Below, piece after piece: positions 53,052 to 63,687 of a DNA stretch of 64,000 bases. The stretch's first letter is position 1; each line of letters starts with the position of its first letter. Source of the DNA: Rheinheimera oceanensis (GTDB taxonomy: Bacteria > Pseudomonadota > Gammaproteobacteria > Enterobacterales > Alteromonadaceae); the NCBI RefSeq assembly GCF_018831085.1, contig NZ_JAGPNM010000006.1, forward strand, positions 186,001 through 250,000, in the 5' to 3' direction. The translations under genes were made by a program, and so were the position numbers. Below the pieces are notes generated by a model that had not been told where the DNA came from, did not search any database, and saw only the letters and a list, made by a program, of their open reading frames with translations.

Positions 53052-54094
53052 ATGAAATTTTATACTACACAACATCCGTACTATTGTGGAATTGATTTGC
53101 ATGCACGCTCTTTGTACGTCTGCATTCTGGATGCTGCCGGTGAAACCATCTTACACCGTGAAATTAAAGCATTACCACAGCCTTTGCTCGATTTATTAGC
53201 ACCTTACATCGGCAATATTGTTGTCGGCGTTGAATGCATGCACTGCTGGTACTGGGTTAGTGATTTTTGTGCTGAACACGGTATCGACTTTATTCTCGGT
53301 CATGCGCTGTATATGAAAGCCATTCATGGCGGTAAAGCCAAGAACGACCGCATTGATTCCTATAAAATCGCTCATCTTATCCGTGGTGGCAATTTCCCAC
53401 TGGCATACGTTTATCCGCCAGAAATGCGTGCTGCCCGTGACTTATTGCGCCGCCGAACCCGTATCGTCCGTCACGGTGCTGATTTAAAGCGCACGTTAAA
53501 AACACGACCAGCCAATACAATTTGTCGCCAAATAATCTGAACTTACGCTATGACTTTGCTCGGGAAGCCATGCGAAACCGCTTTGATGATGACTGTGTAC
53601 AACGCAATATCGACCTTGATTTGAACATCATTGCTTTTTACAAACACGAACTCAGCTCCGTTGAATGTTTTATTGAAAAACATGCGAAACATCATAACGG
53701 TAGTGATTACCACATCCTGACCAGTTTCCCCGGTATTGGTCGTATTCTGGCACTGACCATTCTGTATGAGATTGGCAGTATTGGCCGCTTTAACACAGTA
53801 CAGGACTTTGCCTCATACAGTCGGCTGATTAAATGTAAAGCCGAGTCAGCAGGCAAAAGCTATGGCACACAAGGTAACAAAATCGGCAATGCCCATTTGA
53901 AGTGGGCCTTCGGTGAGATTGCCGTGCTGTACCTGCGCGGTAACGACAAGGCCAAAGCTTATTTGCTGAAACTACAAAAGCGCATGAGCAAAGCCAAGGC
54001 TCTTAGCGCTCTGGCGCATAAAATTGGCCGCTGCGTTTATTACATGCTGAAAAATCAGAAGGTGTTTGATGAAAAGCGATTCTTAGCCGGTTAA
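53052..54094 (+). pseudogene. IS110/IS1111 DEDD transposase, interrupted by a -1 shift near 53486
   Basis: The first part (53052-53488) has the RuvC-like catalytic residues Asp15, Glu61, Asp99 and Asp102. The second part continues as 'AHVKNTTSQYNLSPNNLNLR' in the -1 frame from 53489, with the C-terminal domain 'FPGIGRILALTILYEIGSI' and 'SAGKSYGTQGNKIGNAHLKW' carrying the Ser motif. Combined length about 347 residues, normal for the family. The frames meet at T TTA AAG, a valid -1 slippery heptamer, so this may be programmed frameshifting; a lost A in the TTTAAA run is the alternative. Confidence 0.8.
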
Positions 54095-54550
54095 GTCGCG
54101 GGACAAGGTGAGCTGAACGTCTAACTGGAACACCATGGCTGATGCTCAAATGATGGTTGGGTAGCCCCTGGCAATAAGCTGAATCGCCCGCCTTCTGGCA
54201 CATTGCCGTAACCAGATTGCTTTGATTAGACACCTTGTCGCTGCGCATACCCATCAGCAAGATGGTTTGCACCTGTGCTGAGCCTGAAACTAACTGGCTT
54301 TAAGCCCGACGTCTTGAATAGCGCCAAACAGGTTAACCGATGAATGTCTGGTGCCCCTGCTGTCAGCAAGGATGCTGAAATCAGCAGGCGCTCATTGAGC
54401 ATGAGATAAGAGAGCCCCGATATGTGTTTGTTGCAGGCTATCGCCTGGCAACCATAATGACAGATGAAGCAGTCTATCTTGCTGATGGACAAGGGCCTGG
54501 CCGCTGACGCGACCAGAAGAGCGGTTTTACCTATTGACTCCGGGAAGGCT
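54095..54550 (+). ncRNA. Candidate guide (bridge/seeker) RNA region of the insertion sequence
   Basis: About 455 bases after the transposase with no coding function. In IS1111-group elements the target-guiding RNA is encoded in the non-coding end downstream of the transposase. Length and position fit. I did not identify its loops or the bases that would pair with attC, so this is inference from the family. Confidence 0.45.
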
Positions 54551-54562
54551 CATATGTGTTAT
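54551..54562 (-). repeat. 5' half of attC site 4, split by the insertion sequence
   Basis: Minus strand ATAAC-ACA-TATG: stop TAA of the cassette gene at 54559, followed by ACA-TATG. TA.G pairs with the CTA of the other half with one extra T. Together with 52899-52910 it makes one attC once the insertion sequence is removed. Confidence 0.65.
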
Positions 54563-54852
54563 GCATGACTTAACTCTCCGTACCTTAAATACATCAGATT
54601 GTCACCGCCACCTATTTTCCATGGCTTTTTACTATCTCGTTCAATAATTTCATTGAGAACTACATTACGTGGACAACTAGCAATTATTTCCGTTAACACG
54701 CAACTTGCTGATTCAAGATGATCGTCTGTTGCATCATCAGTAAAAACCGCATGGAAACTCAATTTTTTATCGATTAGCGACACGTAAAGAAAGCGAAGTG
54801 TATGAGGAACTTCGCCTAACATTGCGATCTGTACTCTTCTAGCTATATCCAT
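54559..54852 (-). CDS. Cassette gene: 97-residue protein, unknown
   Basis: A compact alpha/beta-like protein ('HTLRFLYVSLIDKKLSFHAV', 'HLESASCVLTEIIASCPRNV'). No signal peptide, no family recognised; the shape recalls small immunity-type proteins but this is only an impression. Stop in attC site 4. The cassette's upstream boundary GTTATGC is at 54876-54881, 24 bases before the ATG. Confidence 0.65.
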   Translation of the reverse strand: MDIARRVQIAMLGEVPHTLRFLYVSLIDKKLSFHAVFTDDATDDHLESASCVLTEIIASCPRNVVLNEIIERDSKKPWKIGGGDNLMYLRYGELSHA

Positions 54853-55008
54853 TGATGCCCACGATCTTACTCATGCATAACATTTTATTCTTGAGCATGC
54901 TCGTTTTCTCAATTCCGATAGAGTAAACAGAAATTGATAATTTATTGGAAAATAACAACAAATTTTCAACTGCTATTTTCACCGTCTGAAAAAACAAGCA
55001 TGCGTTAT
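54853..55008 (-). other. Start of the cassette array: degenerate attC-like hairpin, no gene
   Basis: Between GTTATGC (54876-54881) and ATAAC (55004-55008) a 132-base AT-rich stretch forms a stem (GCATGCTTGTTTTTTC against GAGAAAACGAGCATGC, 14 of 16 pairs) but with 13 extra bases between one end and the stem, so it is not a standard attC. It could be a decayed attC of a lost cassette or of the former attI side. A 13-bp direct repeat TGCGTTATATTTC lies at 55001-55013 and 55022-55034. Confidence 0.45.
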
Positions 55009-55093
55009 ATTTCGGTGGCTGTGCGTTATATTTCTATGCCACGCTGCCTTAAGTCACTAATTTATAGCAGGTAGATAGCACAGGCAACAATAT

Positions 55094-55131
55094 AAAAAAA
55101 CACCTCAGGGCAGATATGCCGCTGAGGTGTT
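55094..55131 (-). terminator. Rho-independent terminator of the leu operon
   Basis: Minus strand AACACCTCAG / CTGAGGTGTT (10 perfect pairs, 13-base loop) followed by a run of seven T. It lies 49 bases after leuD and ends the leuABCD transcript, separating it from the cassette array. Confidence 0.9.
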
Positions 55132-55179
55132 TGTGTTAGCTGTCAGCCCGTTGGATCGCCGCTGATAGAGCCTTAGTGT

Positions 55180-55782
55180 TTAGCCCAGCCAGGGTTGGCT
55201 GGCTTTGCGGCTTTGTTCGTAGTCGGCAATTTGTGCATTTAACTGCTCGCTTGAGCCGATAAAATCCAACCCGGATAACAACCGCTGCTTAATATCGGCG
55301 TCGATATTAAAACCCATAGCCGCGTTATTGCCGAACAGTATTTCCTGGCTGGCCAGGTCAATTTGCCACTGCTGCGGGCCTTGCTGGCAACGATTAAACA
55401 GCAAGTCGATATTGGTTTTACTTAACTGAATTAATAACATGGCGTTATTGACGCTGTTATTAAAGAAAATATCGGCAAAGCTTTCAGCAATAATCACGGT
55501 AAAACCGTATTGCTTAATGGCCCAGGGCGCGTGCTCGCGGCTGGAGCCACAGCCAAAGTTAGCGCGGGTCAGCAATATACTGGCACCCTGGTATTCCGGC
55601 TTATTAATAACAAAGTCCGGGTTCGGCGCACCATCAGCCAGGTAACGCCAGTCAAAAAACATCGCTTCGGCAAAGCCGTCGCGGCTGACACTGGTTAAAA
55701 ACTGCTTCGGGATAATCTGGTCGGTATCAACGTTGTTTTTATCCAGCGGGCACACCAGGCCCTGTGCAAATATCTTACTCAT
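55180..55782 (-). CDS. leuD: 3-isopropylmalate dehydratase small subunit
   Basis: 200 residues. '[21 protein letters not shown]' and '[20 protein letters not shown]' are the swivelling-domain signature. Forms the isomerase with LeuC that turns 2-isopropylmalate into 3-isopropylmalate in leucine synthesis. Start overlaps the leuC stop by 4 bases. Confidence 0.97.
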   Translation of the reverse strand: MSKIFAQGLVCPLDKNNVDTDQIIPKQFLTSVSRDGFAEAMFFDWRYLADGAPNPDFVINKPEYQGASILLTRANFGCGSSREHAPWAIKQYGFTVIIAESFADIFFNNSVNNAMLLIQLSKTNIDLLFNRCQQGPQQWQIDLASQEILFGNNAAMGFNIDADIKQRLLSGLDFIGSSEQLNAQIADYEQSRKASQPWLG

Positions 55783-57220
55783 GCCTGCTCTCCGTTGGTT
55801 GTGGTTGCCGCCGCTGCGATATTAACAAACTTACCGGCAATCGCCGCTGCTGCTGCCATCGCCGGGCTAACCAAATGGGTGCGCGCGCCACGGCCCTGGC
55901 GGCCTTCAAAGTTACGGTTACTGGTAGAAGCACAGCGCTGGCCGGCTTCAACTCTGTCATCGTTCATACCCAGGCACATACTGCAGCCCGGTTCGCGCCA
56001 TTCAAAACCGGCGTCTTTAAAAATAACAGCCAAGCCTTCGGCCTCAGCCTGGCGTTTTACCACCCCGGAACCCGGCACCACCAAGGCGCGCACGCCGGCA
56101 GCGACCTTTTTGCCCTGCACCACAGTTGCGGCAGCGCGTAAGTCTTCTATCCGGCTGTTAGTACAACTGCCGATAAACACCACATCTACTTTACAGTCGG
56201 TCAGCTTTTGCCCGGGTTCCAGCCCCATATAAGCCAGCGCCCGCTCGGCGGCATCGCGCTTGGTGACATCAGTAAAACTATCCGGTGAGGGTACGCTTTG
56301 ATCCACTGCCATTACCTGCTCGGGGTTAGTACCCCAGGTAATTTGTGGCGTAATGGCGGCGGCATCAATCTCCACCACAGTGTCAAACACGGCATCGGTA
56401 TCAGAATACAGGCTTTGCCAGTATTGCACGGCTGCGTCCCAATGCTCGGCTTTGGGCGCATGCGCCTTGCCTTTGATATAGTCGAAGGTGATTTGATCCG
56501 GCGCTATCAGCCCGGCCTTGGCGCCCATTTCAATGCTCATATTGCACAGTGTCATGCGCCCTTCCATGCTCATAGCGCGGATAGCACTGCCACTGAACTC
56601 GGCAACATAGCCATTACCACCGGCAGTACCCAGCTTGCCTATTACCGCCATAATCACGTCTTTTGGCGTAACATGGGCACTTAACTTGCCATTAATCTCT
56701 ACTTTTAACGTTTTGGCCTGCTGCTGCGGCAGCGTTTGCGTGGCCAGTACGTGCTCGACTTCTGAGGTACCAATACCAAAAGCCAGTGCACCGAAAGCAC
56801 CGTGGGTAGAGGTGTGCGAATCACCACAAACAATGATCATGCCAGGCTGGGTTAAGCCCTGCTCCGGGCCAATCACATGCACTATGCCTTGATCCGGATG
56901 GGTTAAATCCAGCAATGGAATACGGTTTTCTTCGCAGTTGGCTGCTAAGGCTTCCAGCTGTTTGCGTGAAGTGTCACCGGCGGCGTCGATACTACGGCGC
57001 TGCGTTGACACATTATGGTCCATAGTGGCAAAGGTTAGGTCGGGCCGGCGCACACTGCGATTGGCCAGTTTTAAACCGGAGAACGCCTGCGGCGAGGTAA
57101 CTTCGTGAATTAAATGCCGGTCAACGTACAATAAATCGGTACTTGGGTTTAACTTACCCACCACATGGCTGGCATAGATTTTTTGATATAGGGTTTTCGC
57201 GTTAGCAGTAGCCTGGCCCA

Positions 57221-57221
<1 letters not shown>
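55779..57221 (-). CDS. leuC: 3-isopropylmalate dehydratase large subunit
   Basis: 480 residues, standard length. Fe-S ligands are visible in '[17 protein letters not shown]' and '[14 protein letters not shown]'. '[20 protein letters not shown]' is the aconitase signature 1. Overlaps leuB by one base at its start and leuD by four at its end. Confidence 0.98.
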
Positions 57222-59889
<2,668 letters not shown>

Positions 59890-59951
59890 CTTGTGTTTCC
59901 TGTTCCGTTATCTCGGTTTAGGTTGCAACCTGTGGCGGGGGCTTAAAATGC

Positions 59952-59980
59952 AAAAAACCCCGGCCAGTGGCACGGGGTTT
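59952..59980 (-). promoter_or_regulatory. Leucine attenuator terminator hairpin
   Basis: Minus strand AAACCCCG / CGGGGTTT (8 perfect pairs, 10-base loop) followed by T6, between the leader peptide and leuA. The leader has GCGGGGT at 60021-60027 (minus strand), complementary to the ACCCC arm, which could form the competing antiterminator. Stalled ribosomes at the Leu codons would free the antiterminator. Confidence 0.85.
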
Positions 59981-60004
59981 TAGCTTTATCGGTTCGTTAC
60001 GTTT

Positions 60005-60082
60005 TTACCAATAAGCAGCACCCCGCGCGCCGGTGAGGAGCACGAGGAGGCTAATTGTAGAAACGCGACGGTTAAAATTCAT
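60005..60082 (-). CDS. leuL: leu operon leader peptide
   Basis: 25 residues, MNFNRRVSTISLLVLLTGAR…W, with Leu-Leu-Val-Leu-Leu encoded by CTC CTC GTG CTC CTC. Four identical Leu codons close together are the sensor of leucine-tRNA charging. The stop is 24 bases before the attenuator stem. Too short for normal gene callers but the pattern is the classical one. A possible promoter (TTGAAA, 17 bases, TATTGG) lies about 40-70 bases ahead, but it is weak. Confidence 0.85.
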   Translation of the reverse strand: MNFNRRVSTISLLVLLTGARGAAYW

Positions 60083-60269
60083 TAATTGCTCTGTTCATTA
60101 CATTGGTTAGCAAAACGCCAATAGTAATAGCATGGTTATTTTTCAACTGCAACAGTATAGATGGCTAAACGGCAAAAAACTTTATCTGCGATGAAAACCA
60201 CTTGCATATTACGCCAAGGTTACATAAGATGCGCGCCGTCTTACCAAGCGCTTTGCCGCAAACGACTCT

Positions 60270-60356
60270 GCCCGGGTGGTGAAATCGGTAGACACAAGGG
60301 ATTTAAAATCCCTCGCTCGAAAGGGCGTGCCGGTTCAAGTCCGGCCCCGGGCACCA
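60270..60356 (+). tRNA. tRNA-Leu (anticodon UAA)
   Basis: 87 bases including encoded CCA. Acceptor GCCCGGG / CCCGGGC, anticodon stem AGGGA / TCCCT with loop TTTAAAA (anticodon at 60304-60306), long variable arm as in class II tRNAs, and T-loop GGTTCAAGTCC. It decodes UUA/UUG. It lies about 190 bases upstream of the leu leader on the other strand. Confidence 0.97.
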
Positions 60357-60398
60357 TTTCTTAGCTGTTATACCCTCTACTTCTCATTGTTATCGCTA

Positions 60399-60743
60399 TC
60401 AGATAAGCAGAATTAACTCAAACAACAGCTTTTGCAGACTCTGCCGGCTATCCATCAGCAATAATAATTCGATACGTTGCTTTTGTTCATTGAGCCGGTA
60501 AAACAACAGATTATGTTGATCTACCTGCCACTGCCGGTAATCTGCAATACCCAGCGCCAGCAAACGTTCGCTGATAGGTGCCAAGGTGGGATGCGTTACC
60601 AGATCCTGCTTAATGCGCTGTTTAATATTCATTAGCGTATTTTGCGTCAGAGTGGCGGAGTATTTTTCGGTTAAAAATGCAGCAAGCCGCTGCTGTGATA
60701 GTTTAAACAGCGGCGACGCAACAACGGTATAAGTGCTACTCAA
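60399..60743 (-). CDS. RelE/ParE-superfamily toxin
   Basis: 114 residues, longer than a typical ParE. 'YTVVASPLFKLSQQRLAAFL' and 'IADYRQWQVDQHNLLFYRLNEQ' fit the ParE/RelE barrel. Encoded after a Phd-like antitoxin with an 8-base overlap, the usual toxin-antitoxin layout. Probably blocks gyrase or the ribosome; which cannot be told. Confidence 0.75.
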   Translation of the reverse strand: MSSTYTVVASPLFKLSQQRLAAFLTEKYSATLTQNTLMNIKQRIKQDLVTHPTLAPISERLLALGIADYRQWQVDQHNLLFYRLNEQKQRIELLLLMDSRQSLQKLLFELILLI

Positions 60744-60954
60744 ATGCCTGATCCAGACTTAGCTCCGCCACTTGCAATGACTTTTCCGACAACTTCAACA
60801 TTTTTAGCAGTGCTAGCGTGTCTTGCTGAAACTGATAATCCTGATAAGACTGCACCACAAAAGCCGGTTTGCCATTTTTAGTGATCAGTAGCTCTTCGCG
60901 TAGTTCCAGCGTGTTGGCGTGCTCTTTTAAGTAGGTAATTGTTTCAGTTTGCAT
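60736..60954 (-). CDS. Phd/YefM-like antitoxin
   Basis: 72 residues. N-terminal 'TITYLKEHANTLELREELLI' and 'KNGKPAFVVQSYQDYQF' are the Phd/YefM DNA-binding fold; the C terminus is charged and acidic, as in a toxin-binding tail. It should neutralise the toxin encoded next and repress the pair's own promoter. Confidence 0.82.
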   Translation of the reverse strand: MQTETITYLKEHANTLELREELLITKNGKPAFVVQSYQDYQFQQDTLALLKMLKLSEKSLQVAELSLDQAFE

Positions 60955-61057
60955 AACCGACCTTAAAAAGGTTTTATTCAGACTGATTTAGCCTAGCAGA
61001 TAATTGTCCACTGCACCAACCTAAGTCAGTTGAACACGCTATTACGGGTTATCTGGC

Positions 61058-62041
61058 TTATTGCAAAGCCTGGATCTGGCATTGCGGTACAACATCAGCC
61101 CCTGTTTGTTGCGCCTGAATAATTTGCTTTTCACTATCGAGCAAATTGTCATCCTGCGGTGCTATTTGCAATGCCGTGGCGATTAATTCTGCCGCTTTAC
61201 TGTGGCAACCCAGCCCACTTAATAGCATGGCGTAATTGTTCAGGTAGCTAACTTCTTGCTGCGCAAAAGGCAAACCCTGAGCAAACCAGTTGGCTGCAAC
61301 AACAGGCTGGGTGGAAAAATAATAATTGCCCAATAAAAAGTAGCTTAGCCAGTAGTCCGGCCATTGCCGGGTGGCACTTTTAAGCGCAGCAAGGCCGGCA
61401 TCAGGCTGGCCGGTGTTGAGTAAATCCTGGCAGGCTTTAGTGAACAAAAAGGGATCCAGGTGCAAACTGGTTTTATCACCGGGCAACATAGCTAACAGCC
61501 AGTAGTTGCCGCGCTGCCAGGTACGCTCAAAAGTGGCAAAGTTAAGCCGGTGCGCTTCTGTAACCCCGGTATGTAAAATAACTTCTGCTGTATCAATGTC
61601 ATAACCAATCACCACGGCATAATGCCACTGCGGCAGCCAGGCAATAGAATTGTTTTGCAGTACAATAACCGGAATATTATCTGCCACCAGGCTTAACAAC
61701 TGGCTCATATTGGCGCGCTTTTGCTCATACGCCAGCAAACCCAGTTGCCGGGTAGCGGCTACCATCTCAATTTGCAGTGTACCTTCCAGACCCGGCGTAA
61801 AGGTATTAGGCGCAATATCAACCGGGCTTTTTTGCAGACCATAGAAGCCTGCAACTTCAGACAACGTAGTGGGGCCACAAAAATACTCTTGCTGCGGATA
61901 AAAAGGTACCTGGGCAATAAAGTGCCGGCGGGCAATATCAGGTGGCGCAGCCAATAATTGTTTAGTTTGCGGTGGGGTCTGGCAGGCTGTCAGAGTGATC
62001 AGCAGACCAGCCAACAGGCCGGCCTGCCACAGTAAACGCAT
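61058..62041 (-). CDS. PA2778-family C39-like cysteine peptidase lipoprotein
   Basis: 327 residues. Lipobox L-T-A-C near residue 20. Peptidase part (~35-190) has the Cys motif 'YFCGPTTLSEVAGFYG', His in 'QWHYAVVIGYDI' and Asp in the next strand. The C-terminal half is TPR-like ('PDYWLSYFLLGNYYFSTQP'). Found with the small PA2779-family gene as in Pseudomonas. Substrate unknown. Confidence 0.85.
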   Translation of the reverse strand: MRLLWQAGLLAGLLITLTACQTPPQTKQLLAAPPDIARRHFIAQVPFYPQQEYFCGPTTLSEVAGFYGLQKSPVDIAPNTFTPGLEGTLQIEMVAATRQLGLLAYEQKRANMSQLLSLVADNIPVIVLQNNSIAWLPQWHYAVVIGYDIDTAEVILHTGVTEAHRLNFATFERTWQRGNYWLLAMLPGDKTSLHLDPFLFTKACQDLLNTGQPDAGLAALKSATRQWPDYWLSYFLLGNYYFSTQPVVAANWFAQGLPFAQQEVSYLNNYAMLLSGLGCHSKAAELIATALQIAPQDDNLLDSEKQIIQAQQTGADVVPQCQIQALQ

Positions 62042-62047
62042 AAAGAA

Positions 62048-62428
62048 CTACGAGCCTATTGGACGGATAAACGGATAAACGTCAGTAATACCCATCAGAT
62101 CCAGCACGGCAACGACAACCAGTACTGTTACGATAACACCCACGATACCACCTGCCGGCATATCATTCAGTTCGTTGTTTAACGCATCCAGCTCTGCCGT
62201 AGTCATGGCGGCAATACGTTGTTTGGCATCATCAGGGTTAACACCCAGTTCAATCAGTTTGTTTTGCACTTCGGCGCTGTCGACAAAAGACAACACCTGT
62301 TGTTTATTGTACTGGTGCTGCTGAGCCGCTATAACCTGCTCTGAACTGTATACCCCGGCTGCTGCCTGGCCCATACCGAAGATCAACATCGCAACTGCGA
62401 TGCCGACTATTACAAATTTATTCATCAT
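62048..62428 (-). CDS. PA2779-family small membrane protein
   Basis: 126 residues from ATG 62428 (AAGGA seven bases before; an ATG one codon later is also possible). Signal-like N terminus 'IVGIAVAMLIFGMGQAAAG', a helix 'VQNKLIELGVNPDDAKQRIA' and a C-terminal membrane helix 'GIVGVIVTVLVVVAVLDLMG'. Precedes the PA2778 gene by six bases and is probably its partner. Function unknown. Confidence 0.85.
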   Translation of the reverse strand: MMNKFVIVGIAVAMLIFGMGQAAAGVYSSEQVIAAQQHQYNKQQVLSFVDSAEVQNKLIELGVNPDDAKQRIAAMTTAELDALNNELNDMPAGGIVGVIVTVLVVVAVLDLMGITDVYPFIRPIGS

Positions 62429-62649
62429 GCATGTATCCTTCAACTTATTGTTCTTAGGGAAAACTTAATTTCTATAAATAAGATTTACAACGCTGACTGT
62501 TAAATATGCGGAGCTTCACAGAGTAGACCATATACCGGCCCCGTGCAACTGAGCAAAGAGCAACCGGCGCCAACACATCAGCTCCGGCGTGTGCGCCGAC
62601 AACAGCAAGGAAAGTTTCCGTTTAATTATGGGTTTAACACCTCAACTGT

Positions 62650-63537
62650 TTACAGCCTTATTCTGGCAATATCCCGTGCAGGCGGGCGGCCGAACATACG
62701 GGCATATTCGCGGCTAAACTGCGATGGGCTTTCATAGCCAACTTTATACGCTGTACTGGCCGCATCTATTTGCTGTGAAATCATTAAGCTGCGCGCCTCT
62801 ACCAGCCGGACCGATTTTTGAAACTGCAATGGGCTCATATTGGTTACTGCTTTAAAATGCACATGAAAAGAAGACACGCTCATACCGGCAAGGCTCGCCA
62901 GTTCTTCTATCGTTACCGTTTGATCATAATCACGACGCAGCTTTTGAATGGCAACAGAGATGCGTTGTGTCGGCGTGCCTTTTAGCGAAATCTGCGCGAT
63001 TTCTTTGCCGTAATGGCTACGCAGCATACGATAGTGCATCTCCCGGATCAGTGCTTCGCTTAATACCGGGATATCGTCGGGCTCTTCCAGCAGTGTAAAT
63101 AAGCGCAACAGGCTGTCGCCCATTTGCCGGTCTACCTGGCCGATAAACAAGCCGCTTTTCGCCGTTTTGCTGGCCACAGCCAGATGCTCCATTTGCAGCA
63201 GCAACTCAGACAGCAACCGGGCATCGATATTTATCTGAATAACAAAATACGGCCGTTGTTCTGACGCTTCAACAACAGTGCCCAAAATAGGTAGGTCTAC
63301 TGAGGCGATAAGAAATTCCAGTTCGCCATAAGACAGCATCTCAGTGCCAAGCAGCACGTTTTTGCGGCCCTGCACAATAATACACAGGCAAGGCTCATAC
63401 ACGGCCGGCATGGTGATCCCGGGGCGGCAGATTTTGTAGCAAAACACATTGGGGATCGCCGTGCTATTTAAACCTTCATTCACTGCAGCATGCTGTACCA
63501 GCTGCAAAAGTCTTTGCCGTAGCCTATTGTGTTCCAT
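62650..63537 (-). CDS. AraC family regulator (AraC_N type)
   Basis: 295 residues. N-terminal cupin ('FCYKICRPGITMPAVYEPCL', 'ILVQGRK'-like 'IIVQGRKNVLLGTEMLSYGE') and C-terminal double HTH 'TIEELASLAGMSVSSFHVHF' and 'STAYKVGYESPSQFSREYAR'. This type usually responds to aldehydes or oxidants and controls an adjacent oxidoreductase. It is divergent from the dehydrogenase gene (150-base gap). Confidence 0.88.
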   Translation of the reverse strand: MEHNRLRQRLLQLVQHAAVNEGLNSTAIPNVFCYKICRPGITMPAVYEPCLCIIVQGRKNVLLGTEMLSYGELEFLIASVDLPILGTVVEASEQRPYFVIQINIDARLLSELLLQMEHLAVASKTAKSGLFIGQVDRQMGDSLLRLFTLLEEPDDIPVLSEALIREMHYRMLRSHYGKEIAQISLKGTPTQRISVAIQKLRRDYDQTVTIEELASLAGMSVSSFHVHFKAVTNMSPLQFQKSVRLVEARSLMISQQIDAASTAYKVGYESPSQFSREYARMFGRPPARDIARIRL

Positions 63538-63687
63538 GCTGCTTACCGATATCAGTTGGATAATCAGGCAATGATATCGTATCTTTGGGTATCCATAACA
63601 GCACTTCTTGCCGTTAGCATAACAGGCATCGGGGCAACCCGTATTTACTCAGCAGTATTTTCTGTTTACCGACACAGGAGTTTTGTT

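Larger units (their letters stand above)
52911..54550 (+). mobile_element. IS110-family (IS1111-group-like) insertion sequence inside an attC site
   Basis: About 1.64 kb between the halves of attC site 4; exact ends uncertain by a few bases. The left end (140 bases to the transposase start) has no coding function and a good ribosome site (AAAGGAGAAGAC). The right end is a long ~455-base non-coding tract. No terminal inverted repeats or target duplication were seen, as expected for IS110/IS1111. A subgroup of IS1111 elements is known to insert specifically in attC sites of integron cassettes, which matches what is seen. Confidence 0.8.
51262..54881 (-). other. Integron cassette array without integrase (CALIN)
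   Basis: Four minus-strand genes (54559-54852, 52126-52863, 51753-52058, 51336-51656) are each followed by an attC-like site: the stop codon TAA lies in the 5' consensus T-A-A-C, and the site ends in G-T-T-A before the next gene. In three intact sites the two ends pair (below); one is split by an insertion sequence. No integrase gene or attI is in the window, and the genes on both sides (leuD, DUF6152) are ordinary chromosomal genes. The region is more AT-rich than its flanks. Confidence 0.75.

Noticed and set aside
54003..54492. Minus-strand ORFs in the right end of the insertion sequence
   Set aside because: No ribosome sites and no family resemblance. The tract is better explained as the non-coding end of an IS1111-type element.
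60161..60364. ORF covering the tRNA-Leu region
   Set aside because: It reads straight through the tRNA gene and is an artefact of its sequence.
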